Source: Bacteroidales bacterium UBA3856 (lineage in GTDB: Bacteria > Bacteroidota > Bacteroidia > Bacteroidales > UBA932). Taken from it: a DNA stretch of 9,017 nt. The notes under the pieces are model-generated. The model searched no databases and was not told the DNA's origin. It saw only the letters and a list, made by a program, of their open reading frames with translations. Position numbers and translations under genes: made by a program. Location of the stretch: positions 1 through 9,017 of the forward strand of contig DGHE01000175.1 in the NCBI GenBank assembly GCA_002392525.1, in the 5' to 3' direction. Positions 1-6,941 of this stretch are shown one piece after another (positions within the stretch are counted from its first letter, which is position 1; the number at the start of each line of letters is the position of its first letter).

Positions 1-470
1 TGTTCGCTGCTGGTGCGCTGTTTGCCACCGGCGCTTTTGCACAGCTGCCGCCGCCTTTCCAGGTAGAACCCGACGTCGTTAAAGACTTTGCCGATAAGAA
101 CGTGGGCCGAAAGGCCATCCAGGGCGGGGACCGCAATCAGGACGGTTACCTGTCACAGGAGGAAATGGATTCCCTGGAAGTCCTGAACCTGGGCTCCTAC
201 CGGATCGATCCCTTTGATGTGGTTTCCTACGAGGACCTGGCCAAGTTCCGCAACCTGAAGAAGGTGTACCTGGGAGAGAGCGACCTGGCCGAAGTGGACC
301 TGTCCCGCAACCCTAAACTGGAGGTGATTGCCATCCAGAGTCCCAACCTGAAAACCGTGGTCATTGCCGTGGGCAGCAAGCCCCAGTTCTATTTCCCCAC
401 GCAGAGCGGAGAGATTGTCGTCCGCCGCGTGGTGAATCCCGACGACCCTAACGCCATCTGGTATCAATAA
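1..470 (+). CDS. Secreted EF-hand / leucine-rich-like protein (5' partial)
   Basis: The reading frame is already open at the window edge (codons begin at base 3) and ends at TAA 468-470, leaving about 155 visible residues. The first residues, FAAGALFATGAFAQ, look like the end of a signal peptide with cleavage AFA|Q, so only a few N-terminal residues are missing. A complete EF-hand calcium loop, DRNQDGYLSQEE, lies at bases 129-164, with Asp, Asn, Asp, Ser and Glu at loop positions 1, 3, 5, 9 and 12. It is followed by leucine-rich-like segments (FRNLKKVYLG, LAEVDLSRNPKLEVIAI, NLKTVVIAVG). A single EF-hand followed by short LRR-like strands is common in secreted Bacteroidales proteins of unknown role. 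It is the first visible gene of a five-gene run and ends 3 nt before the next start. A GTG at 102 is not the start, because the signal peptide lies upstream of it. Calcium binding is inferred from the motif; the function is unknown. Confidence 0.8.
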   Translation, partial: FAAGALFATGAFAQLPPPFQVEPDVVKDFADKNVGRKAIQGGDRNQDGYLSQEEMDSLEVLNLGSYRIDPFDVVSYEDLAKFRNLKKVYLGESDLAEVDLSRNPKLEVIAIQSPNLKTVVIAVGSKPQFYFPTQSGEIVVRRVVNPDDPNAIWYQ

Positions 471-473
471 ACT

Positions 474-950
474 ATGAAACGCTTTCTGTTATTGCTGGCA
501 CTCGCCATCTGCGTGCCAGCCGCCGCGCAGGAGCCCTCAGAAGAGGAGCTGCTGCGGATGTACGGTGCAACGGACGAGTATTTTGAAATGCAGCGGAAGA
601 TGGATGAGATTGTGCAGCATTCGGAGGAAGCCCGCCAGCAGGAAAAGACCACCCGTGCCGTGATGCTCATCCTGTCCCTGGCCGTTGCGGTAGTGCCGCT
701 ATGGTCTATTACCAAGCGCATTATCCAGCATCCGGAAGTGAGGACCTTCAAGGGCGTTACGCTGGCCCTGCTCGTTGCCATTGCAGGCGGCGCGGTCCTT
801 TTCGGCATCAACTACGGCTGGATGTACCTGCGCCTCGAGCACGGCGACGCCATCAACTTCCCGATGGCGTTCCTCATCACCCTCGGCCTGGCGGGCTTCG
901 CCATTTTCCTGCTTCATAAAAAAGACCCGAAAGATGAAAAGGATTCTTAG
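474..950 (+). CDS. Small exported/inner-membrane protein with three transmembrane segments
   Basis: This 158-residue protein starts with MKRFLLLLALAICVPAAAQ, a signal peptide with likely cleavage after AAA and before Gln19. A charged, Glu-rich, probably helical stretch follows at residues 19-60 (EEELLRMYG, MQRKMDEIVQHSEEARQQEK). Three hydrophobic segments lie at about 61-80, 93-118 and 128-148, and the tail is charged (KKDPKDEKDS). I do not recognise the family. The layout suggests an inner-membrane protein whose N-terminal helix faces the periplasm, possibly a partner or anchor for the secreted products of the same operon. ATG 474 lies 3 nt after the previous stop, and the gene overlaps the next one by 17 nt, so translation of all three is likely coupled. 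No Shine-Dalgarno sequence is evident. Confidence 0.82.
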   Translation: MKRFLLLLALAICVPAAAQEPSEEELLRMYGATDEYFEMQRKMDEIVQHSEEARQQEKTTRAVMLILSLAVAVVPLWSITKRIIQHPEVRTFKGVTLALLVAIAGGAVLFGINYGWMYLRLEHGDAINFPMAFLITLGLAGFAIFLLHKKDPKDEKDS

Positions 951-1464
951 CATCGCGCTGCTTGCGCTGGCGTTTTCGTTTGCCGCGAAGGCGCAGCGGG
1001 TGAACCCGCAGATCGGCGTCTTTTACCAGAAAGGGCAGTACTCCTTCGAGGAGGCCCAGGTGAAGGACACTTTCCTGGGCGCGTCCTTCCTTGTGCAGTT
1101 CAACATCTTCTATCCGGAGTCCATCTACCTGACCACCGGCCTGGAGGCGTCCCTGGGGCTGAGCAAGGAGAACAATGTGCCCGACTACCGCATCGAGCTT
1201 CCCGTCAGGCTGTCCTGGATGTGGGAACCCACGCCGCGGTTTGCCATCGGCCCGTTCGCCGGCATCTACGGCGCCGTGAACCTGATGTCGACGCCCGACG
1301 ACAAGACCCTCTACAACACGCTGCAGGGCGGATATACGGCCGGTGCCTCAATCCAGTTCGGTTCCTTTAACCTGAGCGGAGGCTACTGGAGAGACTTCGT
1401 GCCCTTCCATAAGGGCGGCAGTCCCTTCAGCGGATTCCGCGTTTCCCTCAACATGTTTATTTAG
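934..1464 (+). CDS. Outer-membrane beta-barrel-like protein
   Basis: This 176-residue protein starts at ATG 934, inside the end of the previous gene. I chose this start because it begins the signal peptide MKRILSIALLALAFSFAAKA, cleaved before Gln21. The frame stays open upstream, but that part only shadows the preceding gene. The mature part alternates polar and aromatic/aliphatic residues (PQIGVFYQKGQYSF, SIYLTTGLEASLGL, RFAIGPFAGIYGAVNL, GYTAGASIQFGSFNLSGGYW) and ends in FRVSLNMFI. This pattern fits a small outer-membrane barrel of the porin or 'outer membrane protein beta-barrel' kind, with a hydrophobic last strand. At about 155 mature residues it is short, so about eight strands would be expected. 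Its role is unknown; in context it may be the outer-membrane part of the operon's product. Confidence 0.8.
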   Translation: MKRILSIALLALAFSFAAKAQRVNPQIGVFYQKGQYSFEEAQVKDTFLGASFLVQFNIFYPESIYLTTGLEASLGLSKENNVPDYRIELPVRLSWMWEPTPRFAIGPFAGIYGAVNLMSTPDDKTLYNTLQGGYTAGASIQFGSFNLSGGYWRDFVPFHKGGSPFSGFRVSLNMFI

Positions 1465-1470
1465 GCCGAT

Positions 1471-2769
1471 ATGAAACGCATTCCCATCCTCCTGGCGGCC
1501 GGTCTGGTCGCCCTTCCCGCCGCCGCGCAGTCCGTTCCGCCGGTGAATCAGGCCAAGGTGGTTGCCACCTACTGCACCTATTGCGGGTTTATCGACTTCG
1601 AGAAGGGCGAGACGCACAAGAGCGACTGCCCGTCCCTGGGCGGGTCCTCCGGGGGCAGTTCTTCCTATGGTAGCGGCGGCGACTATTACTCCTATGACGA
1701 GCGCCACGAAGACGCCTGGAACGAGCGCAAGGCCGCCAAAGCTGCCAAAAAGGCCGAACGGGAGGCCAAGAAGGCCGCCCAGAAATACGCCCGTCCCAAA
1801 AAGGTGAAGCTGAAGGACTACCAGCCGATGGCCGGGAAGACAGTCGTGGCCGATATGGGCGCGACGGAGAACACCCAGGTCATCGCCAAGTATAACAAGA
1901 AGGGCGTCCCCAGCTACGGTCTCCGGAACAGGAGCACCGGGAAATGGGTACGCAAGCCGCAGTTCCAGGGCATCACCATCGTAGGCCCCCATGCCGCGGC
2001 CGCCAGCCTCAAGGGCAGGACCGCCATCATAGACCCGGACACCGGCGAGCCCACCACGGAGTACGCCTTCGACCAGTTCAAGGCCTTCCACTACCCGGAC
2101 AACGCCCGGAACACCCTCCTCGCCCTGGCCAAGACCACGCCCCAGGGCCAGCGTACCTGGTATATGATGGTGGCCGATGGCAACGGCAACTACACGCAGG
2201 CCATGACCTGCAGCGCCGTGGATTTCATCGAGGACGGCACCGGCCGGAAGATCCTGTACCGCCGCGACGACACCGACAAGGTGGGCATGCTGGACGAGTT
2301 CGGAAACGAGATTCTCCCGCCCGTATTCGACGGCCTCAAGAACCTGGAATTCTCCGTGGATGACGCCGCCTACTACCAGGCCCGGCGGATGCTGGCCGAC
2401 GGCAGCACGGCCGTAGGGGTCATCGATGAGAAGGGCCGAATGGTCGTTCCCTGCTCCTATGACCAGATCGACGCCAAGAGCTGGGGCAAGTACGGCATCC
2501 AGGTCAAAAAGGGCGACAAGACCGGCGTCTATGACATGCGCGGCAACCAGGTGCTGCCCGATATGTTCAACCGCCTGACGCTGGACCATTTCTGGGACGG
2601 GAACAAGTCCTGGGCTTACTACCGGGGCACCGTCTATGAGGCCGACGGGTCTTCACGCTGCGCGCTCTTTAACACCTACGGTGAGCAGCTCACCGACTGG
2701 GAACCCTATTACGCGTCGGAGGACCGCATCTATGAAATGACCTCCCGACTGGAAGAATACCGAATCTAA
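1471..2769 (+). CDS. Secreted WG-repeat protein with N-terminal Cys/His cluster
   Basis: This 432-residue protein has the signal peptide MKRIPILLAAGLVALPAAA, cut before Gln20. Its parts in order are: a Cys/His cluster C35-x2-C38-x10-H49-x3-C53 that could bind zinc; a Ser/Gly/Tyr-rich linker (about 55-75); an Ala/Lys/Glu-rich segment likely to be helix or coiled coil (about 81-110); and a series of WG-type repeats. The clearest repeats are VGMLDEFGNEILPPVFDG (271-288), VGVIDEKGRMVVPCSYDQI (315-333) and TGVYDMRGNQVLPDMFNRL (351-369). Weaker ones lie near 149-168, 183-203 and 396-410. WG repeats are about 20-35 residues long, beta-rich and common in Bacteroidota surface proteins; they usually have no assigned biochemical role. 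ATG 1471 follows the barrel gene by 6 nt. Metal binding is inferred from the spacing alone. The stop codon lies inside a 10-bp tandem duplication. Confidence 0.88.
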   Translation: MKRIPILLAAGLVALPAAAQSVPPVNQAKVVATYCTYCGFIDFEKGETHKSDCPSLGGSSGGSSSYGSGGDYYSYDERHEDAWNERKAAKAAKKAEREAKKAAQKYARPKKVKLKDYQPMAGKTVVADMGATENTQVIAKYNKKGVPSYGLRNRSTGKWVRKPQFQGITIVGPHAAAASLKGRTAIIDPDTGEPTTEYAFDQFKAFHYPDNARNTLLALAKTTPQGQRTWYMMVADGNGNYTQAMTCSAVDFIEDGTGRKILYRRDDTDKVGMLDEFGNEILPPVFDGLKNLEFSVDDAAYYQARRMLADGSTAVGVIDEKGRMVVPCSYDQIDAKSWGKYGIQVKKGDKTGVYDMRGNQVLPDMFNRLTLDHFWDGNKSWAYYRGTVYEADGSSRCALFNTYGEQLTDWEPYYASEDRIYEMTSRLEEYRI

Positions 2770-2778
2770 CCGAATCTA
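2759..2778 (+). repeat. 10-bp tandem direct duplication across a stop codon
   Basis: ACCGAATCTA occurs twice back to back, at 2759-2768 and 2769-2778. The junction creates the TAA stop (2767-2769) of the WG-repeat gene. With a single copy the frame would read one more Tyr codon and stop at TAG, so the duplication removes one residue and lengthens the spacer to the next gene. Confidence 0.85.
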
Positions 2779-2788
2779 TTAGAAGCCT

Positions 2789-4102
2789 ATGAAACTGATC
2801 GCACTGGCTATTGCACTGGCCATCCTCCCTATCCATAAGAGTTTTACGGGCTCGCCGGAGAGCAGTTCGTCGGCCCCGGCGTACACGGCCGGGCAGGCCC
2901 GCTATTTCAACCTGACGCCCGGCGGTATGCAGGGAAACCTGGTCGTCGTGCGCGAAAACGGCCTGCCGGGCCTGTGGAACAACACCACCGGAGCGTGGCA
3001 GATCCAGCCCGGCGGGGTTCAAGAGCTTTTCTTTGCCACCAGCAGCCTCCTGTTCTACACCAGCATGGAAGGCCGCGCCGGATACGGAAACGTCCAGCCT
3101 GGCTTTGAGGAAAGCCCCGCCCTGGACTCCAAGGACCTGTATTTCCCCTTCCCCGAGGCCAGCTACTACCCCTCCCGGACCGAGATGAAGTACATCTGCC
3201 TGAGGATGGAGGGCCAATGGGCCGTCCTTGGGGCCGATGGCTTCCTCCTGCCTGGCATCGGCAGTAATCTCCAGGGTGCCATCTCCATCCTGGAAGGAGC
3301 GCCCCGGAAAGCCCCGGACGAATCCAACGAGGCGTTTATCCTGCGTGAGTTCCGGGAAATGCCCTCCGCTACGCTGCACGGAGGAGCCACCGCACGTGAA
3401 AAAGGCACGAAGGGTTTGTTCATCTCCCTGGTGGAGACTCCCTACGCCGGTCCCTATTTCCTTCCCGACGCCAAACCGGACGCCAGCTATCTGCCGGAAT
3501 ACGGCATCTTCGGTGTCCGGGACGGGGTCCTCACCCTGGCCTTCGGCTGCTTCATCAACATGGAGACGGGGAATTACCACTGGTATGAGGACCTGTCGGT
3601 GGAAGAGCCCTACATTCCCCTGAACAGTGTCAGTCGCACGGCCACGCACTGGGATCCGGACAATTGGAAGATCCCCATCGACATGAGCTTCCGGGAGTTC
3701 TACTTTGCCTACGAATTCAATCGGTACGTCAACGACCCGGATTATGATGAAGACGAAGTATGGGAGGAAGGGAAATACAAATTCCTGCGCGCGAACAGCT
3801 TCACGGCGGTTGGTAGCCGCTACCCCATGATGCCCGAAGCCTATGACCCGGAAAGAAAGGCTTTGAAATTGGTCATCGCCGAGGACATGTGCCCTCCTTT
3901 CTATGTTCCCATGACCGCCCGGGAAGCACAGAACCTGATCCGCGACTACAACAAGTACGGCCCGGACGAACTGGTCTGGTGGTACGAGCGAGGTATCGAC
4001 AACCACGAAAACATGTACGTCTCCCGCGCCGGCATCGGCTGGCCCGACAAATCGCCCGGCCACCCCACCGCCAAAATCTTCCACTACTCCGCCACGGAAT
4101 AG
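2789..4102 (+). CDS. Large exported protein with faint WG-like segments, function unknown
   Basis: This 437-residue protein begins MKLIALAIALAILPIHKSF, a hydrophobic N-terminus that should direct export. It has no clear A-x-A|Q site, unlike every other exported protein here, so it may be cleaved elsewhere or stay anchored. A Ser-rich stretch (22-28) follows. Two segments resemble worn WG repeats: LVVVRENGLPGLWNNTTG (51-68) and KYICLRMEGQWAVLGADGF (134-152). The rest is rich in aromatic residues and Pro, with acidic patches such as NDPDYDEDEVWEEG in the second half, and ends NHENMYVSRAGIGWPDKSPG...HYSATE. I do not recognise a family beyond the WG-like hints. The gene sits 19 nt after the WG-repeat gene and is the last of the run, so the two products may share a compartment or function. 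It may be a diverged relative of its neighbour. Confidence 0.8.
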   Translation: MKLIALAIALAILPIHKSFTGSPESSSSAPAYTAGQARYFNLTPGGMQGNLVVVRENGLPGLWNNTTGAWQIQPGGVQELFFATSSLLFYTSMEGRAGYGNVQPGFEESPALDSKDLYFPFPEASYYPSRTEMKYICLRMEGQWAVLGADGFLLPGIGSNLQGAISILEGAPRKAPDESNEAFILREFREMPSATLHGGATAREKGTKGLFISLVETPYAGPYFLPDAKPDASYLPEYGIFGVRDGVLTLAFGCFINMETGNYHWYEDLSVEEPYIPLNSVSRTATHWDPDNWKIPIDMSFREFYFAYEFNRYVNDPDYDEDEVWEEGKYKFLRANSFTAVGSRYPMMPEAYDPERKALKLVIAEDMCPPFYVPMTAREAQNLIRDYNKYGPDELVWWYERGIDNHENMYVSRAGIGWPDKSPGHPTAKIFHYSATE

Positions 4103-4108
4103 AATATG

Positions 4109-4300
4109 TTAGCGGAGCGGCTCCAGCGCCACGGTGCCGGGGATGTCGTCGGAGGGGGGCTCGCCGTGGAGGTAGATGATGCGCTGGTTGGGGCTGCCGC
4201 GGAAGAGGAGGTCGGTGTCGCGCTGCTCCAGAATGAAGGGCTGGCTTTTTTGTGTGCACTGCCGAAGCAGGTTCTGCGCCATGGAGAGCGAGACCTGCAA
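4109..4300 (-). pseudogene. Short minus-strand reading frame, possible gene remnant
   Basis: A frame without stops runs on the minus strand from about 4390 down to TAA at 4109-4111. The GC-rich part (below about 4300) has codon use like the real genes here, with most third positions G or C. It reads MAQNLLRQCTQKSQPF from an ATG at 4282-4280, then segments such as RDTDLLFRGSPNQRIIYLHG and ends TVALEPLR. The opposite strand gives only an Ala/Gly/Val-rich shadow. I do not recognise the protein. At 58-64 residues, with no upstream promoter and a terminator-like hairpin just upstream in the same frame, it looks more like the C-terminal end of a lost gene than a working one. A small genuine ORF cannot be excluded. 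Confidence 0.35.
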
Positions 4301-4332
4301 CGCGTAACAGTTAAGTGGTTGTAAATCAGCGA

Positions 4333-4380
4333 ATAACGAAAAGTCCTCCGGTCGGAATCTCCTGGAGGACTTTTCGTTAT
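4333..4380. terminator. Perfect 17-bp inverted repeat, likely bidirectional terminator
   Basis: The left arm ATAACGAAAAGTCCTCC (4333-4349) and the right arm GGAGGACTTTTCGTTAT (4364-4380) are exact reverse complements, with a 14-nt loop between them. Each strand gives a GC-rich stem top (GTCCTCC/GGAGGAC) followed by a TTTT run that pairs with an AAAA run. That is the usual form of a terminator working in both directions. It lies between two convergent transcription units, 230 bp after the + operon's last stop and 57 bp after the feoAB stop. Confidence 0.75.
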
Positions 4381-4437
4381 CGATTGGCAGTCAAGTAGTT
4401 AGAGAAAACGCTCTTGCTGCCTTATAATCAGAGTACG

Positions 4438-6867
4438 CTACACGGGCCACACCAGCAGGCCGATGCGGTAGGCAGCGAAGGCGAAGAGCCAGGCAACGAG
4501 GATGGTGTAGAGGCACAGGAGGATGGCCCACCACCAGGAACCGGTTTCGTTCTTTATGGCTACAAACGTGGCAATGCAGGGGAAGTACAGCAGCACGAAG
4601 ACCATGTAGGCCAGGGCTGCGGCTACGGGAATATCGGCCTTCAGTGCCGCCTGAAGGGCGGTTTCGTCGGAAGAGTCCGCAGCAGAAGCGGAGACCGCGC
4701 CATCAGCACCAGCCGCCGCCTCAGCGCCTTCCTGCGCATACATCACGCCCAGCGAGCTGATCACCAGTTCCTTGGCGCCGATGCCGGTGAGAAGGCCCAC
4801 GTCCATCTTCCAGTTGAAACCCAGGGGCTCCAGGGCCGGCTCAACCGTTTTGCCCACCATGCCAATATAGGAATGTTCCTGCTGATAAGCCCCGGTGGCA
4901 CCCTCATGACGCGGGAAGTAGCCCAGCGCCCAGATGGCGATGGAGAAGACAAGAATGGTGGTCGCCATCTTTTCCAGATACTGTTTTCCCTTTTCCCAGG
5001 TGTGCCGGCCGATGGCGCGGGCGGTAGGTACGCGGTAAGGCGGCAGTTCCATCACAAAGGGGAGGTCGTCCTCCTTGATGAACTTGCCGATGATAAGGGC
5101 CGATAGTATGGCCACCACAATTCCCAGCAGATAGATACCCAGCAGGGCCGTAGCCGGATTCTCCGGGAAGAACGCCCCCGCAAACAGCACAAAGATGGGC
5201 AGGCGCCCGGCACAGGACATGAACGGGATGATGGCGATGGTAATGAGCCGGCTCTTCCGGCTCTCGATGGAGCGTGTGGCCATAATGGCCGGTACATTGC
5301 ATCCGAATCCCATCACCATGGGGATGAAACTCTTGCCGTGCAGCCCAATCTTATGCATGAGCTTGTCCACGATGAAAGCCGCGCGGGCCATGTACCCGCT
5401 GTCCTCCATGATGGAAATGAAGAAGTACAGGATAAGGATGTTGGGCAGGAACACCAGTACGCTTCCCACGCCTGCGATGATGCCGTCCACCACCAGGTCC
5501 TTGGCCCATCCGTCCGGCATCCAGGACGCCACTTTCTCTCCAAACCAGGCCACCGCCGCGTCTATCCAGTCCATGGGATACTGGCCGATGGTAAACGTCG
5601 CCCAGAAAATGAACCACAGAAGCAGGATAAAGATGGGGAACGCCGCCCACTGGTTGGTTACGAGCGCGTCAATCCGGTCTGTGAGGGTGCGTCGGGGACG
5701 CTCCTCCTGATACCGTTGATAGGTCTCGGCCAGGGCACCCTGGATGAAGGCATACTTGGCATCCACGATGGCACTCTCCAGCGAGGTTCCCATCAGGGTC
5801 TGAATGCGCTGCTGCTCGTCGGAGCGTGCATTGGCAATGTCCTGGATATTGCTGCAATCCTTCTTCAGCAGCTCTTCAATATCTTTGTCACCTTCCAGGT
5901 ATTTGATGGTCAGGTATCGGGTGGAGTACTGTGCCTTGAGTTTCTCATTGTGAGCAATGTACGGCTGCACATGCTTGATTCCGAGCTCAATCTCCGCTCC
6001 GTGGTTGATGTGGATATGCCGCGCCAGTTTGGGATCCTGGTGCTCATAGATTCTGATAACGGTATCGAAGAGTTCGGAGATTCCTTCCCCGCTGCGGCTT
6101 ACCGTGGGACACACCGGCATACCCAGAAGGTATCCCAGCTGCACCGTGTCCAGCTTATCTCCCTTGTGGCGGAGCTCGTCGTACATATTGAGCGCCATCA
6201 CCACGCGGAGGTTCATGTCAATGAGCTGTGTGGTAAGATAGAGGTTGCGCTCGATGTTGGAAGCGTCCACCACATTCACCACCACGTCCGGCATGGTCTC
6301 CAGGAGGTTCTTTCGAACATAAAGCTCTTCGGGGGAGTAGGCCGACAGGGAATACGTGCCCGGAAGGTCCACGAGCGTAATATCGTAGTCCTTGAAATGG
6401 AATTTTCCTTCCTTGGCGTCTACCGTGACGCCGGAATAATTGCCCACGTGCTCATGGGCGCCCGATGCAATGTTGAACAGGGAAGTTTTTCCACAGTTGG
6501 GGTTTCCCACCAGGGCTACGCGGATGTTGTGGTGCCGTTCCTCGGCCACATGGGCCAGGGCTTTTTCCAGCCGCTCCGTCTCTTCGAGGTCTGCGGGCAG
6601 CGCCTGCAGGTGCTCGTCGCTCACCAGGGCCTCGCGGGCCTCCTCTTCGGTAACGACCTCAATCTGGCGGGCTTCTTCCCGCCGCAGGGATATCTTGTAG
6701 CCGATGATTTCGTATTCAATGGGATCCTTGAGCGGTGCGTTCAGCACCACCCGTATTTCCTTACCCTTGATGAAGCCCATCTCGATGAGGCGCTTGCGGA
6801 AACTGCCGTGTCCATGGACGCGGACAATGACCGCTTTCTCACCGGTGGCTAAATCTGCCAATATCAT
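4438..6867 (-). CDS. feoB: FeoA-FeoB fusion, ferrous iron transporter
   Basis: This 809-residue protein imports Fe2+ across the inner membrane. Residues 1-72 form a FeoA (SH3-like) domain (MILADLATGE...FRKRLIEMGF...GYKISLRREEA). A charged linker leads to the G-domain: G1 GNPNCGKTS (121-129), Thr148 in GVT, G3 DLPG (167-170), G4 NMYD (227-230) and G5-like SRSGEG (257-262). A helical region follows (about 275-400). The membrane part begins near 407 and holds the core motifs MGFGCNVPAIMATR (Cys523), PFMSCAGRLPIF (Cys552) and YFPCIAT (Cys764). FeoAB fusions of this layout are known in Bacteroides. ATG 6867 was chosen because the FeoA domain starts there and a promoter lies just upstream; the frame remains open to 7254, but that part overlaps the divergent gene and has no FeoA-like sequence. 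An Ala-rich loop (711-740) is unusual in composition. Confidence 0.97.
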   Translation of the reverse strand: MILADLATGEKAVIVRVHGHGSFRKRLIEMGFIKGKEIRVVLNAPLKDPIEYEIIGYKISLRREEARQIEVVTEEEAREALVSDEHLQALPADLEETERLEKALAHVAEERHHNIRVALVGNPNCGKTSLFNIASGAHEHVGNYSGVTVDAKEGKFHFKDYDITLVDLPGTYSLSAYSPEELYVRKNLLETMPDVVVNVVDASNIERNLYLTTQLIDMNLRVVMALNMYDELRHKGDKLDTVQLGYLLGMPVCPTVSRSGEGISELFDTVIRIYEHQDPKLARHIHINHGAEIELGIKHVQPYIAHNEKLKAQYSTRYLTIKYLEGDKDIEELLKKDCSNIQDIANARSDEQQRIQTLMGTSLESAIVDAKYAFIQGALAETYQRYQEERPRRTLTDRIDALVTNQWAAFPIFILLLWFIFWATFTIGQYPMDWIDAAVAWFGEKVASWMPDGWAKDLVVDGIIAGVGSVLVFLPNILILYFFISIMEDSGYMARAAFIVDKLMHKIGLHGKSFIPMVMGFGCNVPAIMATRSIESRKSRLITIAIIPFMSCAGRLPIFVLFAGAFFPENPATALLGIYLLGIVVAILSALIIGKFIKEDDLPFVMELPPYRVPTARAIGRHTWEKGKQYLEKMATTILVFSIAIWALGYFPRHEGATGAYQQEHSYIGMVGKTVEPALEPLGFNWKMDVGLLTGIGAKELVISSLGVMYAQEGAEAAAGADGAVSASAADSSDETALQAALKADIPVAAALAYMVFVLLYFPCIATFVAIKNETGSWWWAILLCLYTILVAWLFAFAAYRIGLLVWPV

Positions 6868-6888
6868 GATACGTACTAATTTCGCTTG

Positions 6889-6920
6889 CAAAGGTACTGT
6901 TCTTTTTCTCTTCCGGCAAT
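6889..6920 (-). promoter_or_regulatory. Bacteroidetes-type promoter of feoAB
   Basis: On the minus strand TACCTTTG (6896-6889) matches the Bacteroidetes -7 consensus TAnnTTTG exactly. ATTG (6920-6917), 20 nt upstream, fits the loose -33 TTTG box. The expected start of transcription is roughly 15-20 nt before the feoAB ATG. No recognisable Fur or DtxR operator was found. Confidence 0.65.
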
Positions 6921-6941
6921 CCCTATTTGTGAGGATTTTTG

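Larger units (their letters stand above)
4103..4437. other. Convergent intergenic region
   Basis: This 335-bp gap separates the + strand operon (ending 4102) from the - strand feoAB gene (ending 4438). The left two thirds (4109-4300) is GC-rich and holds the possible gene remnant. The right third (about 4300-4437) is visibly more AT-rich and holds the 17-bp inverted repeat. I see no tRNA, integrase or IS end in it. Confidence 0.7.

Noticed and set aside
1348..2589. 413-codon open frame on the minus strand opposite the barrel and WG-repeat genes
   Set aside because: It is antisense to genes with clear signal peptides and WG repeats; its His/Val/Gly/Leu-rich composition is the usual shadow of GC-rich codons.
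2690..4084. 464-codon open frame on the minus strand opposite the last operon gene
   Set aside because: It has no recognisable domain or start context, while the plus-strand frame has an export signal and operon spacing; it is a shadow of GC-rich coding.
4106..4324. 72-codon plus-strand frame after the left operon
   Set aside because: It is Ala/Glu/Val/Gly-rich, as expected for the antisense of the minus-strand remnant, and has no export signal or other feature.
4400..4440. tRNA-like string CTTATAATCAGAG near the feoAB end
   Set aside because: It resembles an anticodon loop, but no pairing stems or T-arm can be found around it.
5338..6852. 504-codon open frame on the plus strand inside feoAB
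   Set aside because: The minus strand encodes an intact FeoAB with all motifs, so this frame is its antisense shadow.
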